NCBI RefSeq assembly: GCF_011603255.1
Contig: NZ_JAANCM010000004.1
Span: forward strand, 1 to 64,000
From: Ferranicluibacter rubi
Lineage (GTDB): Bacteria > Pseudomonadota > Alphaproteobacteria > Rhizobiales > Rhizobiaceae
Direction: 5' to 3'
Length of the DNA: 64,000 bases
Positions 1 through 8,907 of this stretch are shown here, piece by piece. A model generated the notes under the pieces. The model ran no database searches. It was given only the letters and a program-made list of their open reading frames with translations, and was not told the origin of the DNA. A program made the translations under genes and the position numbers. Position 1 is the stretch's first letter, and each line of letters begins with the position of its first letter.

Positions 1-323
1 TTGTCAAAAAACAGACAAACCTTACCGGTCCGTCACATCGCTGAATGATCAAAGCTTAAAGCCTAAATCACCGCAAAATCTTCCCCACAAGGGCCTCAAG
101 CTGTTCTGCCTAAGACCGCCAAGTCGCTACAAAGTCAAGAAACTTCAGAGCGAGTTCGTTGGTCGCCAGCAGCGCCGCCGCCCTCGTTGGTGTGCGGTTT
201 ATAGATCTCTGAACCGCAGTTCGTCAACAGCACCCGTCCGAAAAACTTCATAAAAGTGACAAGTACCTGTAATGTCTATGGAATTCCAAACGGATGCTAT
301 TCCAGCCCGTTTCTACAAACGAA
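1..323. other. Host intergenic stretch, no gene recognised
   Basis: No reading frame here has convincing protein character and no RNA gene is recognised. It lies downstream of the methionine synthase terminator. The neighbouring gene to the left is outside the window, so this may include that gene's leader or trailer. Confidence 0.5.
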
Positions 324-356
324 AACGACGCCCGCAGCACAGGCTCGGGCGTCGTT
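324..356 (-). terminator. Rho-independent terminator of the metH operon
   Basis: An 11-bp perfect stem (324-334 with 346-356) encloses an 11-nt loop. On the minus strand it is followed by a T-rich tract. It starts 43 bp after the stop codon of the methionine synthase activation subunit, where the operon should end. Confidence 0.85.
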
Positions 357-398
357 CGATAGGCAGTTCGCTTGTTGTGCGAAGATACGGGCGCCCGC

Positions 399-3149
399 CT
401 ATTCGGCAGCTTCTGCGGGCTTCGGCACGTAGTTCAGGATCGGCCCGAGCCAGCGCTCGACCTCCAGCACCGACATGCCCTTGCGACGCGCGTAATCCTC
501 CACCTGATCGCGCTCCACCTTGGCCACACCGAAGTAATAGGCCTCGGGATGGCCGATGTAGAGACCGGAGACGGACGAGCCCGGCCACATGGCAAAGCTC
601 TCCGTCAGGCGGACGCCGATCTTAGCTTCGGCATCGAGCAGGTCGAACAGCGTGGTCTTTTCGGTGTGATCGGGCTGGGCCGGATAACCCGGCGCCGGAC
701 GGATGCCCGCATAGGGCTCCGCAATCAGCGCTTCCGGCTCGAACGCCTCCTCGGCTGCGTAACCCCAGAGCTCCTTGCGAACGACTTCGTGCATCCGCTC
801 GGCAAAGGCTTCAGCAAAGCGGTCGGCCAGCGCTTTCACCATGATTGCGGCATAATCGTCGTTCGCGCGCTCGAACCGTTCGGCGATTGCGACCTCCTCG
901 ATCCCTGCGGTCACAACGAAACCGCCGACATAGTCGCCGATACCGCTCTCGGTCGGCGCCACGAAGTCGGCGAGCGCCATGTTCGCACGACCATCGCGCT
1001 TGGCCATCTGCTGGCGCAGCGTGTGCAGGGTCGCAAGCGGCGTCTCTCGGGCTTCGTCCGTGAACAGCTGGATGTCATCGCCCGTGGCGCCGGCCGGCCA
1101 GAAGCCGATCACGGCTTTGGGGACGAACCAGTCTTCCGCGATGATCTGGGCCAGCATGGCCTGTGCATCGGCGAAGAGCTGTCGCGCAGCCGCCCCCTGG
1201 CGTTCGTCATCGAGAATTTTCGGATAGACGCCCTTCATCTCCCAGGTCTGGAAGAACGGCGTCCAGTCGATATAGCGCGCGAGTTCGCCGAGGTTCCAGC
1301 CATCGAAGACCCGCGTTCCCAGGAACGACGGCTTCGTGGGGCGATAGACGGACCAGTCGGCGCGATGCCGGTTCGCCCGGGCACGCTCCAGCGGCAGACG
1401 CTGCTTCTCCCGCTCCGAGCGCGCATGCGCTTCCGCCACCTTGCGGTAATCGGCCCGGATCGTCTCGATATAGGGATCGCGCGCCTCCGGCGAGAGCAGG
1501 TTCGACACGACGCCGACGGCGCGGCTGGCATCGGTGACATAGACCGTCTGCCCCAGATCGTAGCGCGGGTGGATCTTCACCGCCGTATGGACCCGGCTGG
1601 TGGTGGCGCCGCCGATCAGCAGCGGCAGGCTCATCCCCTCACGCTGCATTTCTGCTGCAACATGCACCATTTCGTCGAGCGACGGCGTGATGAGGCCGGA
1701 GAGGCCGATGATATCGACCTTCTCGGCCTTGGCGACCTCCAGAATCTTTGCTGCGGGAACCATGACACCAAGATCGATGATCTCGTAATTGTTGCAGGCG
1801 AGAACCACGCCAACGATGTTCTTGCCGATATCGTGGACATCGCCCTTGACGGTCGCCATCAGGATCTTGCCGGCGGATTGGCGCGCCTCGCCGCCCTCCG
1901 CCAGCTTCTCCGCTTCCATGTAGGGCAGGAGCACGGCAACCGCCTGCTTCATGACGCGGGCGGATTTCACCACCTGCGGCAGGAACATCTTGCCGGCGCC
2001 GAACAGGTCGCCGACGACGTTCATGCCCGCCATCAGCGGCCCCTCGATGACGTGCAGGGGACGGGCAGCGACAAGCCGCGCCTCTTCCGTGTCATCAACG
2101 ATGAATTCGGTGATACCGTTGACCAGCGCGTGTTCGAGCCGTTTGTCCACGGTCCACTCGCGCCAGCGCAGGTCGCGCTCCTTCGCCTCGCGGCCGGCAG
2201 CGCCCTTGAACCGTTCGGCAAGCGTCAGCAGCCGGTCGGTCGCGTCCGCCCGACGGTTGAGGACGACGTCCTCGCAGGCCTCGCGCAGTTCCGGCTCGAT
2301 CGCGTCGTAGACGATCAGCTGCCCGGCATTGACGATGCCCATGTCCATGCCCGCCTGAATGGCGTGGTAGAGGAACACGGCATGCATGGCCTCGCGCACC
2401 GGCTCATTGCCGCGGAACGAGAAGGACAGGTTGGAAACGCCGCCCGAGATGTGGACATGCGGCAAGGTCGCCACGATCTCGCGCGTCGCCTCGATGAAAT
2501 CGACGCCGTAATTGTTGTGCTCCTCGATGCCCGTGGCCACCGCGAAGATATTGGGGTCGAAGATGATGTCCTCAGGCGGGAAGCCGACCTCTTCGGTGAG
2601 GATGCGATAGGCGCGGGTACAGATATCGACCTTGCGCTGACGGCTGTCGGCCTGGCCCTGCTCGTCGAAGGCCATGACCACGACGGAGGCGCCATAGGCC
2701 CGACACAGCCGCGCCTGATGCAGAAAGCTCTCCTCGCCTTCCTTCAGCGAGATGGAATTGACGATGGACTTGCCCTGCACGCATTTCAAACCCGCCTCGA
2801 TCACCTCCCACTTGGAGCTGTCGATCATCACGGGAACGCGGGCGATGTCAGGCTCGGCGGCGATCAGGTTCAGAAACTCGATCATCGCCTGCTTCGAATC
2901 GATCAGGCCTTCGTCCATGTTGATGTCGATGACCTGGGCGCCGTTCGCCACCTGGTCGCGCGCGACATCCAGCGCTGCGGCATAGTCGCCCGCCGTGATC
3001 AGCTTGCGGAATTTCGCCGAACCGGTGACGTTGGTGCGCTCGCCCACGTTGATGAAGGGAATGTCCTTCGTCAGCGTGAAGGGCTCCAGCCCGGAGAGCC
3101 GCATCTGCGGTGCGACGGCCGGGATCTGCCGGGGTGGGAAAGCGGCCAT
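399..3149 (-). CDS. metH: Methionine synthase, pterin/cobalamin/AdoMet subunit of a split MetH
   Basis: This is the C-terminal three quarters of B12-dependent methionine synthase as a separate 916-aa protein. Visible domains in order: the methyltetrahydrofolate (pterin-binding) domain from about residue 25 ([13 protein letters not shown]) to about 285; a B12-binding module with the cobalt-ligand signature DVHDIG at 437-442; and the C-terminal AdoMet reactivation domain ([12 protein letters not shown] near residue 830). It lacks the N-terminal homocysteine domain, which the gene immediately upstream supplies. The ATG lies 3 bp after the upstream TAA, so the two genes are cotranscribed and probably translationally coupled. 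Known of the family: it transfers a methyl group from methyl-THF through cobalamin to homocysteine in the cytoplasm. The split arrangement is seen in several alphaproteobacterial lineages. Confidence 0.95.
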   Translation of the reverse strand: MAAFPPRQIPAVAPQMRLSGLEPFTLTKDIPFINVGERTNVTGSAKFRKLITAGDYAAALDVARDQVANGAQVIDINMDEGLIDSKQAMIEFLNLIAAEPDIARVPVMIDSSKWEVIEAGLKCVQGKSIVNSISLKEGEESFLHQARLCRAYGASVVVMAFDEQGQADSRQRKVDICTRAYRILTEEVGFPPEDIIFDPNIFAVATGIEEHNNYGVDFIEATREIVATLPHVHISGGVSNLSFSFRGNEPVREAMHAVFLYHAIQAGMDMGIVNAGQLIVYDAIEPELREACEDVVLNRRADATDRLLTLAERFKGAAGREAKERDLRWREWTVDKRLEHALVNGITEFIVDDTEEARLVAARPLHVIEGPLMAGMNVVGDLFGAGKMFLPQVVKSARVMKQAVAVLLPYMEAEKLAEGGEARQSAGKILMATVKGDVHDIGKNIVGVVLACNNYEIIDLGVMVPAAKILEVAKAEKVDIIGLSGLITPSLDEMVHVAAEMQREGMSLPLLIGGATTSRVHTAVKIHPRYDLGQTVYVTDASRAVGVVSNLLSPEARDPYIETIRADYRKVAEAHARSEREKQRLPLERARANRHRADWSVYRPTKPSFLGTRVFDGWNLGELARYIDWTPFFQTWEMKGVYPKILDDERQGAAARQLFADAQAMLAQIIAEDWFVPKAVIGFWPAGATGDDIQLFTDEARETPLATLHTLRQQMAKRDGRANMALADFVAPTESGIGDYVGGFVVTAGIEEVAIAERFERANDDYAAIMVKALADRFAEAFAERMHEVVRKELWGYAAEEAFEPEALIAEPYAGIRPAPGYPAQPDHTEKTTLFDLLDAEAKIGVRLTESFAMWPGSSVSGLYIGHPEAYYFGVAKVERDQVEDYARRKGMSVLEVERWLGPILNYVPKPAEAAE

Positions 3150-3152
3150 ATC

Positions 3153-4226
3153 TTAGAGCCTCGCCTGTGCGTTTGTGTCGAGACCGGAGCGGGGCACGTG
3201 CCCGACGACGGCTTCGGCGATGGCCTTAATGTGCGCGGGTGTCGAGCCGCAGCATCCGCCGACGATGTTGACGAGACCGTCTCTGGCAAAGCCGGCGATC
3301 TGCGCGGCCATCTCGTCCGGGCTCTCGTCATAGGCGCCGAATTCGTTGGGCAGGCCGGCATTCGGATAGGCGCAGATGAGCGTATCGGCGACGCCGGACA
3401 GCTCGGCCAGATGCGGCCGCATGGCGTTGGCGCCCAGTGCGCAATTGAGGCCGATCGAGAACGGCCGGGCGTGGCGCAACGAGTACCAGAAGGCCGTCGG
3501 CGTCTGGCCCGAAAGCGTGCGGCCGGAGAGATCGGTGATCGTGCCGGAGATCATGACCGGCAGGGTAATGCCGCGCTCGGCGAACACTTCCAGCGTCGCG
3601 AACACGGCCGCCTTGGCGTTCAGCGTATCGAAGATCGTCTCGATCAGCACGATATCCGTGCCGCCGTCGATCAGCCCGCGCAGCTGCTGCCCGTAGGCGA
3701 GTCGCAAGTCGTCGAAGCTGACGGCGCGGTAACCGGGATTGTTGACATCCGGCGAGATCGACGCGGTGCGGTTGGTGGGTCCAAGCGCGCCGGCCACGAA
3801 CCGGCGGCGACCGTCCTTGTCCTGCGCACGCAGGCCCGCGCGCCGGGCGAGGCGTGCACCGTCGCGGTTCAGGTCGTAGACGGCGTCTTCCATGCCGTAA
3901 TCGGCCTGGGCGATGGTGGTCGAGGAGAAGGTGTTGGTCTCAAGAATATCCGCACCCGCCAGCGCATAGCGATAGTGGATGTCCTCGATCGCCGCCGGCT
4001 GGGTCAGGGTCAGCAGATCGTTATTGCCCTGCAGATGGCACTCGCAGCCCTGAAATCGCTCGCCGCGAAAGTGCTCTTCCGTCAGTCCGAGCGTCTGGAT
4101 CTCCGTGCCCATCGCGCCATCCATGATGAGGATGCGCTCGGAGGCAGCCTGCCGGAGGGCACGTGCGACCTCGGAGCCGTCGGGCGCCGGGGTCGGTTCA
4201 CCGAAAAGGGCCGTGATGGCGGACAT
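3153..4226 (-). CDS. metH: Homocysteine S-methyltransferase subunit of split methionine synthase
   Basis: A 357-aa Hcy-binding (betaine-homocysteine methyltransferase-type) domain. The N-terminus has [10 protein letters not shown], and the zinc-ligand cysteines are visible in GLNCALG and in NIVGGCCG near the C-terminus. It corresponds to the first domain of full-length MetH. Together with the following 916-aa subunit (357+916 residues) it matches the roughly 1250 residues of the fused enzyme. A GAAAGG ribosome-binding site precedes the ATG at 4226. The 67 bp upstream, before the AGE epimerase stop, hold a strong inverted repeat, so the pair is likely regulated apart from the sugar genes. Confidence 0.95.
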   Translation of the reverse strand: MSAITALFGEPTPAPDGSEVARALRQAASERILIMDGAMGTEIQTLGLTEEHFRGERFQGCECHLQGNNDLLTLTQPAAIEDIHYRYALAGADILETNTFSSTTIAQADYGMEDAVYDLNRDGARLARRAGLRAQDKDGRRRFVAGALGPTNRTASISPDVNNPGYRAVSFDDLRLAYGQQLRGLIDGGTDIVLIETIFDTLNAKAAVFATLEVFAERGITLPVMISGTITDLSGRTLSGQTPTAFWYSLRHARPFSIGLNCALGANAMRPHLAELSGVADTLICAYPNAGLPNEFGAYDESPDEMAAQIAGFARDGLVNIVGGCCGSTPAHIKAIAEAVVGHVPRSGLDTNAQARL

Positions 4227-4261
4227 GGGACAACCTTTCGCCTGCTGGACAGGCTTCGGAG

Positions 4262-4285
4262 TGACATAAAGATATATTTATGTCA
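4262..4285 (-). promoter_or_regulatory. Palindromic operator upstream of split metH
   Basis: TGACATAAA (4262-4270) and TTTATGTCA (4277-4285) form a perfect 9-bp inverted repeat around a 6-bp A/T-rich centre. It lies 36 bp upstream of the Hcy-subunit ATG, in the only gap between that gene and the epimerase. A TTGACA-like -35 overlaps it on the minus strand. ACATAAA/TTTATGT palindromes are the kind of site bound by ArsR-type regulators, including the SahR group that controls methionine-cycle genes; assigning SahR is inference, and no regulator gene is in the window. Confidence 0.65.
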
Positions 4286-4292
4286 ATATATG

Positions 4293-5456
4293 TTACGTTT
4301 GGATGCGCGCAAGGCAGTCCTTCAGTTCGTAGATCGCGCAGAGGATGTGATAGAAGGTGCTGGCAGGCGCCGCCTCCTCGATGAAGACGCCGCTTTCCGG
4401 CAGCTTGTCGCGCCAAAGCCCCTTTACCGGGACATCCAGAAACAGGTTCAACGCTGCAATCGCCCGTTCGGCCGAGCCGAGATAGCGCACCTGTGCCTCG
4501 CCTTCGCTCAGCGCCGCCAGCCGGATCGCGGCCTTTAGCCACTCGGTCTGCGGCCAGAGCCGCGCTAGCGGGTCGCGCACCGAGAAATCGTCGTTGAGCT
4601 GCATGATGGCGACCTTGCGCGTCGCGCAGATGCCGTGCGCCTCGCCGATTTCGAACAGGCGCCGCGCCTTGACGATCGCGCCCGCATCGCCCCGGCGCTC
4701 GCCCCAGCGCAGCAGCAGCCAGGCCCATTCGAACTGGTGCCCCGGCTCCACCACACGGCCGAGATCGCCGGGCATCGGCGCCCAGTCATGGTCGAAGAAC
4801 TCGCGAAGCGCGCCGGTCTGCGGATCGATGAAGCGGTCCATGCAGAGCGAGGCGATCTCGTCTGCCAGATTGGTCCAGCCGACCTGATCGAAACCCTCGA
4901 CCTCTTCGCTGGCAAGGCAGGCCTCGAACAGGTGCATATGCGGATTGGAGCAGAGCGGCAGGCGCGGCGGGTTGTCCTCCTCGAAGCCGGCGACCGGGTG
5001 CTTGCACCAGTCTTCCAGCTTTGCCTTCAGTGTCGTGCTGCGCTCCGCCATCTCAGCCCGGCGCTCGGGGAAGGCGCGCGCCATATAGGCGAAGGCCAGC
5101 AGCGCGAAGGCCTGATTGTAGATGTCGAAGGACGGGTCGAGCAGCGTGCCGTCGGCATCGGCAAGCGCGCCGTAAAAACCGCTCGGCTGTAGAAACACCC
5201 GGTCGAAGAAAGCGAGACCGCCGGTGCTTGCCCCCTGCCAGTCGCCGGCCCAGCCGCGCAGGCCCGCCTCCGCAAAGCAATAGGTCTGGCGCGGCTGCAC
5301 GCGGGAGCGCAAATTGTCGCGCGTCGGTTGGCCGGTCAGGTCGATCGTCTCGACGAAGCCGCCATCGGGATCGTTGAACCCCTTGTCCCGCCAGAGCGGC
5401 AGGGCCTGTTCGGTCAGCCAATGGTCGAGGGAGGCGGAGAGCGCGGAAACGGCCAT
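4293..5456 (-). CDS. AGE-family sugar epimerase/isomerase
   Basis: A 387-aa protein of the N-acylglucosamine 2-epimerase (AGE) family, an (alpha/alpha)6-barrel. Recognisable family segments are PRQTYCFAEAG, the NPHMHLFEACLA histidine block, EPGHQFEWAWLL, and the C-terminal ASTFYHILCAIYEL. Relatives interconvert mannose and fructose or epimerise N-acylhexosamines, and the substrate here cannot be set from sequence. I chose the ATG at 5456, with AAAGG upstream, over an in-frame GTG at 5465. It is the third gene of an operon with a UPF0303 protein (36 bp gap) and a ROK kinase, suggesting hexose catabolism, for example isomerisation followed by phosphorylation. Confidence 0.88.
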   Translation of the reverse strand: MAVSALSASLDHWLTEQALPLWRDKGFNDPDGGFVETIDLTGQPTRDNLRSRVQPRQTYCFAEAGLRGWAGDWQGASTGGLAFFDRVFLQPSGFYGALADADGTLLDPSFDIYNQAFALLAFAYMARAFPERRAEMAERSTTLKAKLEDWCKHPVAGFEEDNPPRLPLCSNPHMHLFEACLASEEVEGFDQVGWTNLADEIASLCMDRFIDPQTGALREFFDHDWAPMPGDLGRVVEPGHQFEWAWLLLRWGERRGDAGAIVKARRLFEIGEAHGICATRKVAIMQLNDDFSVRDPLARLWPQTEWLKAAIRLAALSEGEAQVRYLGSAERAIAALNLFLDVPVKGLWRDKLPESGVFIEEAAPASTFYHILCAIYELKDCLARIQT

Positions 5457-5491
5457 GGATGGCACCTTTGCATAGAAATCAGAAAGAGAAC

Positions 5492-5992
5492 TCAGACATC
5501 GAGACGGAGGCTGGTGAGGTCATGGCCGAGATGCAAAGCCAGCGCCTCGACCACCATCGCATGGTCCTGCCGCTGCGGCAGTCCGGAGACGGTGACCGCG
5601 CCGATGCAGCCGGCGCCTGTCACCGTGATGGGAAAGCTGCCGCCATGGGCCGCGAAATCCGCATCCGACAGGCCGAACTTGTCCTGCAGGCTGCGCCCGT
5701 CGCGGGCGAGCGAAAGCCCGGTCGCATAGCTGCTTCGGAAGAAGCGGGCGACGCAGTTGCGTTTGCGGCGCACCCAGTTCGCATTGTCGGGAGAGGTGCC
5801 TTCCAGCGCTGCGTAGAACAGCGGCATGGAAAACAGGCTGACATCGATGACGACGCCGAGCTTGCCGGCCGCCGCCATGTCGCGCAGCCGCAGGCCGAGC
5901 GCCCAGGCGACATCGGCGTCGAAGTGCGCGAAGGTCAGCGTCTTTTCCTGATGGGCGACGCGGGCGATATCGGTTTCGAGAGATGCGGTCAT
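5492..5992 (-). CDS. UPF0303 / heme-degrading domain-containing protein
   Basis: 166 aa, the usual length for the UPF0303 family (relatives of HbpS/GlcG, annotated as heme-degrading domain proteins). Family features are the AWALGLRLRD stretch, RRKRNCVARFFRSSY, and a glycine-rich C-terminal part (HGGSFPITVTGAGCIGAVTVSG). The molecular role of the family is unsettled. The start ATG at 5992 has AAGGA 8 nt upstream and lies 4 bp after the kinase stop, so it is part of the sugar-kinase/epimerase operon. Confidence 0.85.
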   Translation of the reverse strand: MTASLETDIARVAHQEKTLTFAHFDADVAWALGLRLRDMAAAGKLGVVIDVSLFSMPLFYAALEGTSPDNANWVRRKRNCVARFFRSSYATGLSLARDGRSLQDKFGLSDADFAAHGGSFPITVTGAGCIGAVTVSGLPQRQDHAMVVEALALHLGHDLTSLRLDV

Positions 5993-5996
5993 GCGT

Positions 5997-6890
5997 CTAT
6001 TCCTTCCAGAGCCATGCGGCGCCGCGCACGCCCGAACTGTCACCATGGACGGCCTTGCGGATCGGCGTCTCGAACGAATCACCAAAGATATACTGCGCGA
6101 CGAGGCCCGGCAGGTCGTCGTAGATCTCATCGACATTCGACATGCCGCCGCCGAGCACGAACACATCGGGATCGACGACATTGGTCAAAAGCGCGAGGCT
6201 GCGGGCCAGACGGTCGGCAAAGCGCTCGTAGACGCCGCGGGCGACCGCGTCGCCGCCGCGCATGTCGGAGATGATGTCGCGCGCCAGACGCTCGCGCCCG
6301 GTGGTCAGGCGGTAGTCGAGCTCGACGCCCGTGCCGCAGGCGTATTTTTCCAGGCAACCCGTCTTGCCGCACCAGCAGGTATGGCCGGGATATTCTTCCG
6401 GCCGCATCCAGGGCAGCGGATAATGGCCGACTTCGGCGGCAACCCCCTGAAAGCCGGCATGCACCTTGCGCCCGATCGCCAGACCGCCGCCATGGCCGGT
6501 ACCGATGATGATGCCGAACACCGTCTCGGCCCCCGCCCCCGCCCCATCGACCGCCTCGGAGACGGCAAGGCAGTTGGCATCGTTGGCGATCCGCACGGGG
6601 CGACCGAGCAGCGCTTCGAGATCCTGGCCGAGCGGACGACCGTTGAGAATGACGGCATTGGAATTGCGCACGAGGCCCGTGCGCGGGTTGGGACTGCCGG
6701 GAATGCCGATGCCGACGCTGCCCGAGGCGCCCGACGCCGCTTCCGCCGAAAGAACCAGCGACCGCACAGCATCGAGGCAGGCATCATAGGACGCCGGCGT
6801 CGGCACGCGCTCGCGCGCCCGCAGCGCACCCGCCTCATCCAGCGCCACCACCTCCATCTTGGTGCCGCCCCAGTCGATCCCGATAAACAT
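5997..6890 (-). CDS. ROK-family sugar kinase (fructokinase/hexokinase type)
   Basis: A 297-aa ROK kinase. The N-terminal phosphate loop is FIGIDWGGTK, the sugar-binding/catalytic region is ANDANCLAVSE with GTGHGGGLAIG, and the zinc-binding ROK signature is CWCGKTGCLEKYACG. These predict ATP-dependent phosphorylation of a hexose such as fructose, mannose or N-acetylglucosamine; the exact sugar is not resolved. The ATG at 6890 with a GGGGGG ribosome-binding site is preferred over TTG at 6893. It is the first gene of the three-gene operon and the last host gene before the prophage-bearing tRNA. Confidence 0.9.
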   Translation of the reverse strand: MFIGIDWGGTKMEVVALDEAGALRARERVPTPASYDACLDAVRSLVLSAEAASGASGSVGIGIPGSPNPRTGLVRNSNAVILNGRPLGQDLEALLGRPVRIANDANCLAVSEAVDGAGAGAETVFGIIIGTGHGGGLAIGRKVHAGFQGVAAEVGHYPLPWMRPEEYPGHTCWCGKTGCLEKYACGTGVELDYRLTTGRERLARDIISDMRGGDAVARGVYERFADRLARSLALLTNVVDPDVFVLGGGMSNVDEIYDDLPGLVAQYIFGDSFETPIRKAVHGDSSGVRGAAWLWKE

Positions 6891-7057
6891 CAAGCCCCCC
6901 TTGTGCCGCCTGCAAAGAGGCGCAGGCGGGCCTGCATATCACCCCGGCAATCCCGTTTGAAGCCCCGCCGAACACACCGAAGCATGCCTCCCGAAACCAC
7001 CAATCCCCACCACCCCCCTTGGCTTCCCCGACAACCTTTTGTAAGGATGCCGACGAT

Positions 7058-7134
7058 GGTCCCGTAGCTCAGGTGGATAGAGCGACAGATTCCTAATCTG
7101 TAGGCCACTGGTTCGAGTCCAGTCGGGATCACCA
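7058..7134 (+). tRNA. tRNA-Arg (anticodon CCT), prophage attachment gene
   Basis: A 77-nt cloverleaf. The acceptor stem 7058-7064 pairs with 7124-7130 (one G-T wobble). The anticodon arm has a 5-bp stem and loop TTCCTAA, giving anticodon CCT. The T arm ACTGG/TTCGAGT/CCAGT is intact and CCA is encoded at 7132-7134. Phage integration uses the 3' half from 7087, so the functional 3' end now comes from the phage core. The 3' half recurs at 53320-53367. Confidence 0.95.
7087..7134 (+). repeat. Left attachment core (tRNA 3' half)
   Basis: Sequence identity between the left junction and the internal junction starts at 7087 (= 53320). Just upstream the two junctions differ. The core covers at least anticodon loop to CCA, 48 bp. 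Its right limit cannot be set because the right chromosomal junction is outside the window. Confidence 0.85.
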
Positions 7135-7145
7135 CAAATTCAACA

Positions 7146-7187
7146 GCTTAGGAATATGCCGTTCCTGACGTTCCTGTAGACGTTCCT
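7146..7187 (+). promoter_or_regulatory. Candidate integrase arm-type sites, left side of attP
   Basis: Three copies of NCGTTCCT in direct orientation occur at 7159-7166, 7168-7175 and 7180-7187, next to a GCTTAGG at 7146-7152. The right phage arm has GCTTAGG at 53310-53316 and an inverted CGTTCCT at 53285-53292. Short repeats flanking the core on both sides are typical of tyrosine-integrase arm sites; binding is inferred. Confidence 0.5.
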
Positions 7188-7717
7188 CAGAAGTTGTTCT
7201 GCGCCTGTTCGACGGCGCCTGATTTGCCGAAAAGCTTGTTGATGTAGGTGCGCAGGCTACCGGCAATAAAGAACCATTCTCCGTGTGAATGATGGTTTTT
7301 GAATCGCCAGTGAAGCTGCTTCTCGACGATCTGATCACCTTCGACCGAGCCCAAAAGTAACAGCGGCTCGCCGGATCCAATTTGCAGCTTCCTCAAGCGT
7401 TGATCCGCTTTCCCGGCGGTAAACCCGATCTTCACCATTCGTCTCGACTGGATGAAATATATGCTGCCGCTGCGGTTTTCTGTTCTCCGGTTCCTGCGAG
7501 GGCTCATGGCGAGCTCGTGCATATCTGCCTGCAAGCGCTGGCACTGACTTCTGATGGATTCAAGATCATCAACGGAAGGTGCATTGCCACTCCACAGTCT
7601 CGCTGTCCTTGGCTTGAAGTTCTCATGAAGCTTCCGCCCACTGCAAACCCAATACGCGACACGAGTCCCATCTTTTCGAAATCGCCACTTAAGGCCCATG
7701 CTGCTTTCGTCGGTCAT
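7187..7717 (-). CDS. GIY-YIG-type nuclease domain protein with an integrase-like N-terminus
   Basis: A 176-aa protein. Residues about 85-150 fit the GIY-YIG/T5orf172-MUG113 group: SIYFI (85-89), VKIGFT (95-100), R107, E132, H136 and GEWFF (146-150). Residues about 8-70 match the N-terminal domain of the adjacent integrase: GLKWRFRKDGTRVAYWV here against GLKSRPRNDGTTAHYWV there. The ATG at 7717 overlaps the integrase TGA (TGATG), with AAGGAG upstream; an in-frame GTG lies at 7720. It is the last gene of the leftward operon and sits between integrase and attP. A role in recombination or arm-site binding is speculative. It could instead be a homing-type nuclease that borrowed a DNA-binding domain. 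Confidence 0.75.
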   Translation of the reverse strand: MTDESSMGLKWRFRKDGTRVAYWVCSGRKLHENFKPRTARLWSGNAPSVDDLESIRSQCQRLQADMHELAMSPRRNRRTENRSGSIYFIQSRRMVKIGFTAGKADQRLRKLQIGSGEPLLLLGSVEGDQIVEKQLHWRFKNHHSHGEWFFIAGSLRTYINKLFGKSGAVEQAQNNF

Positions 7718-8907
7718 CACTTCTCCTTTCTATGCGCCACGCGCAATCGAGCCACGTTCGAGGTTTTTTCTAGCGTTTTGCGATTATAGCGCTGCGTTGT
7801 TGCGATATTATCGTGGTTCGCATGATGGCGAAGCATCTCGATATCGGCGCCCGCGTCGCCTCCCTCGGTGATGCCCCCTGCCCGGCTGTCCCGGTTCCAG
7901 ACGTCTTTCGAGACTCCGCAAGCGTCTGCCAGCGTGCGCCACATCTTGATGAAATACCGCTGCTGGTATGGGAGGCCTGTCGTCTCGGACTTCACGACCG
8001 GGCCAAACCGCTGGCCGATCGGCACGAGATCCATGATGGCGCGGAGGAAGGGATACTGCATGGTGTCGTGCTCGGCCACCTTGCCGGTCTTGCTGGTGGT
8101 CTTCACGAGCACGCCCTTGTCGTCGATGTCGGACCATAGCAGGCCGTCGCGCCATCTCTGGCCGCGGTAGACGATGCCGCCGGTCCCGATCTCCTCAGCA
8201 TCTTCCCAACGGCCGATAACATCGATCTGTCGCAGAGTGAGCTCGAACTGCAGCGCCTGGGCGAGCGCGATCGAGAGCCGGCCCTTTGAGATCGCCAGCT
8301 CGCAGATCGCTTTCGTCTGCTCGAACGAGATTGCCGCGGTGCGCCCACGCGGAACATGGAAACGCATTTCCTCCATGACCGTCTTAAGCCGGAAGCACTC
8401 GGCGATGTTCATGACCACGCCGAAGCCGATCACGATGCGCAGGAGCTGGATCGCCTTGTAGGCACGGCGATGGCGCTCGGTTTTCCCATCGGCGGCCGGC
8501 TCCTTAAACTTCGAATGCCAGCGGCGGATATCGATGCCGGTCACCTTTTCGAGCCTACGCGCGCCGACCGAAGTCTCGAGGAGGCGAAGGCTTTCGTCAT
8601 ACATGCTGCGGGTGTTGCTCTTCACCTCGAAGTACGAACTCTCGGCCGTCTGCTGGTAGAGCCGGATCAGCGAGCGCAGAGTGCCGTCATAGGTCGGCCG
8701 GGTGCCCTTCCCGCGCTTCGTAAGCCATTCCTTCAGCTCTGCCGTCAGCACGCGGCATCGCGCGGCGACCTCATCGTCGGTACCGTGAACACGCACGGTC
8801 TTGAGGGGGTAGCCTTCTGTGTTCTTCGCAACGGCCGAGGCAACCCAATAATGGGCGGTCGTGCCGTCATTTCGAGGCCTTGATTTCAGGCCTGGAGCTT
8901 TAGTCAT
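7717..8907 (-). CDS. int: Tyrosine-recombinase integrase
   Basis: A phage integrase of about 396 aa. Counting from the upstream ATG at 8913, the catalytic residues are R228 (LTLRQIDVIG), the beta-hairpin lysine K275 or K278 (TTSKTGK), R344 (DSRAGG), H367 (ANHDN) and the tyrosine Y376 (TTQRYNR). The N-terminal 70 residues look like an arm-binding domain and the middle is a core-binding domain. The start at 8907 forms ATGA with the upstream stop and has GGAG 9 nt away; 8913 is the alternative. It mediates integration into tRNA-Arg(CCT), whose core lies 600 bp away. Copy 2 differs at residues 261, 274 and 284. Confidence 0.95.
   Translation of the reverse strand: MTKAPGLKSRPRNDGTTAHYWVASAVAKNTEGYPLKTVRVHGTDDEVAARCRVLTAELKEWLTKRGKGTRPTYDGTLRSLIRLYQQTAESSYFEVKSNTRSMYDESLRLLETSVGARRLEKVTGIDIRRWHSKFKEPAADGKTERHRRAYKAIQLLRIVIGFGVVMNIAECFRLKTVMEEMRFHVPRGRTAAISFEQTKAICELAISKGRLSIALAQALQFELTLRQIDVIGRWEDAEEIGTGGIVYRGQRWRDGLLWSDIDDKGVLVKTTSKTGKVAEHDTMQYPFLRAIMDLVPIGQRFGPVVKSETTGLPYQQRYFIKMWRTLADACGVSKDVWNRDSRAGGITEGGDAGADIEMLRHHANHDNIATTQRYNRKTLEKTSNVARLRVAHRKEK

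Noticed and set aside
372-4538. A 1388-codon open frame on the plus strand across metH
   Set aside because: It is antisense to two well-recognised genes, has His/Arg/Asp-rich composition typical of GC-rich shadow frames, and no known domain.
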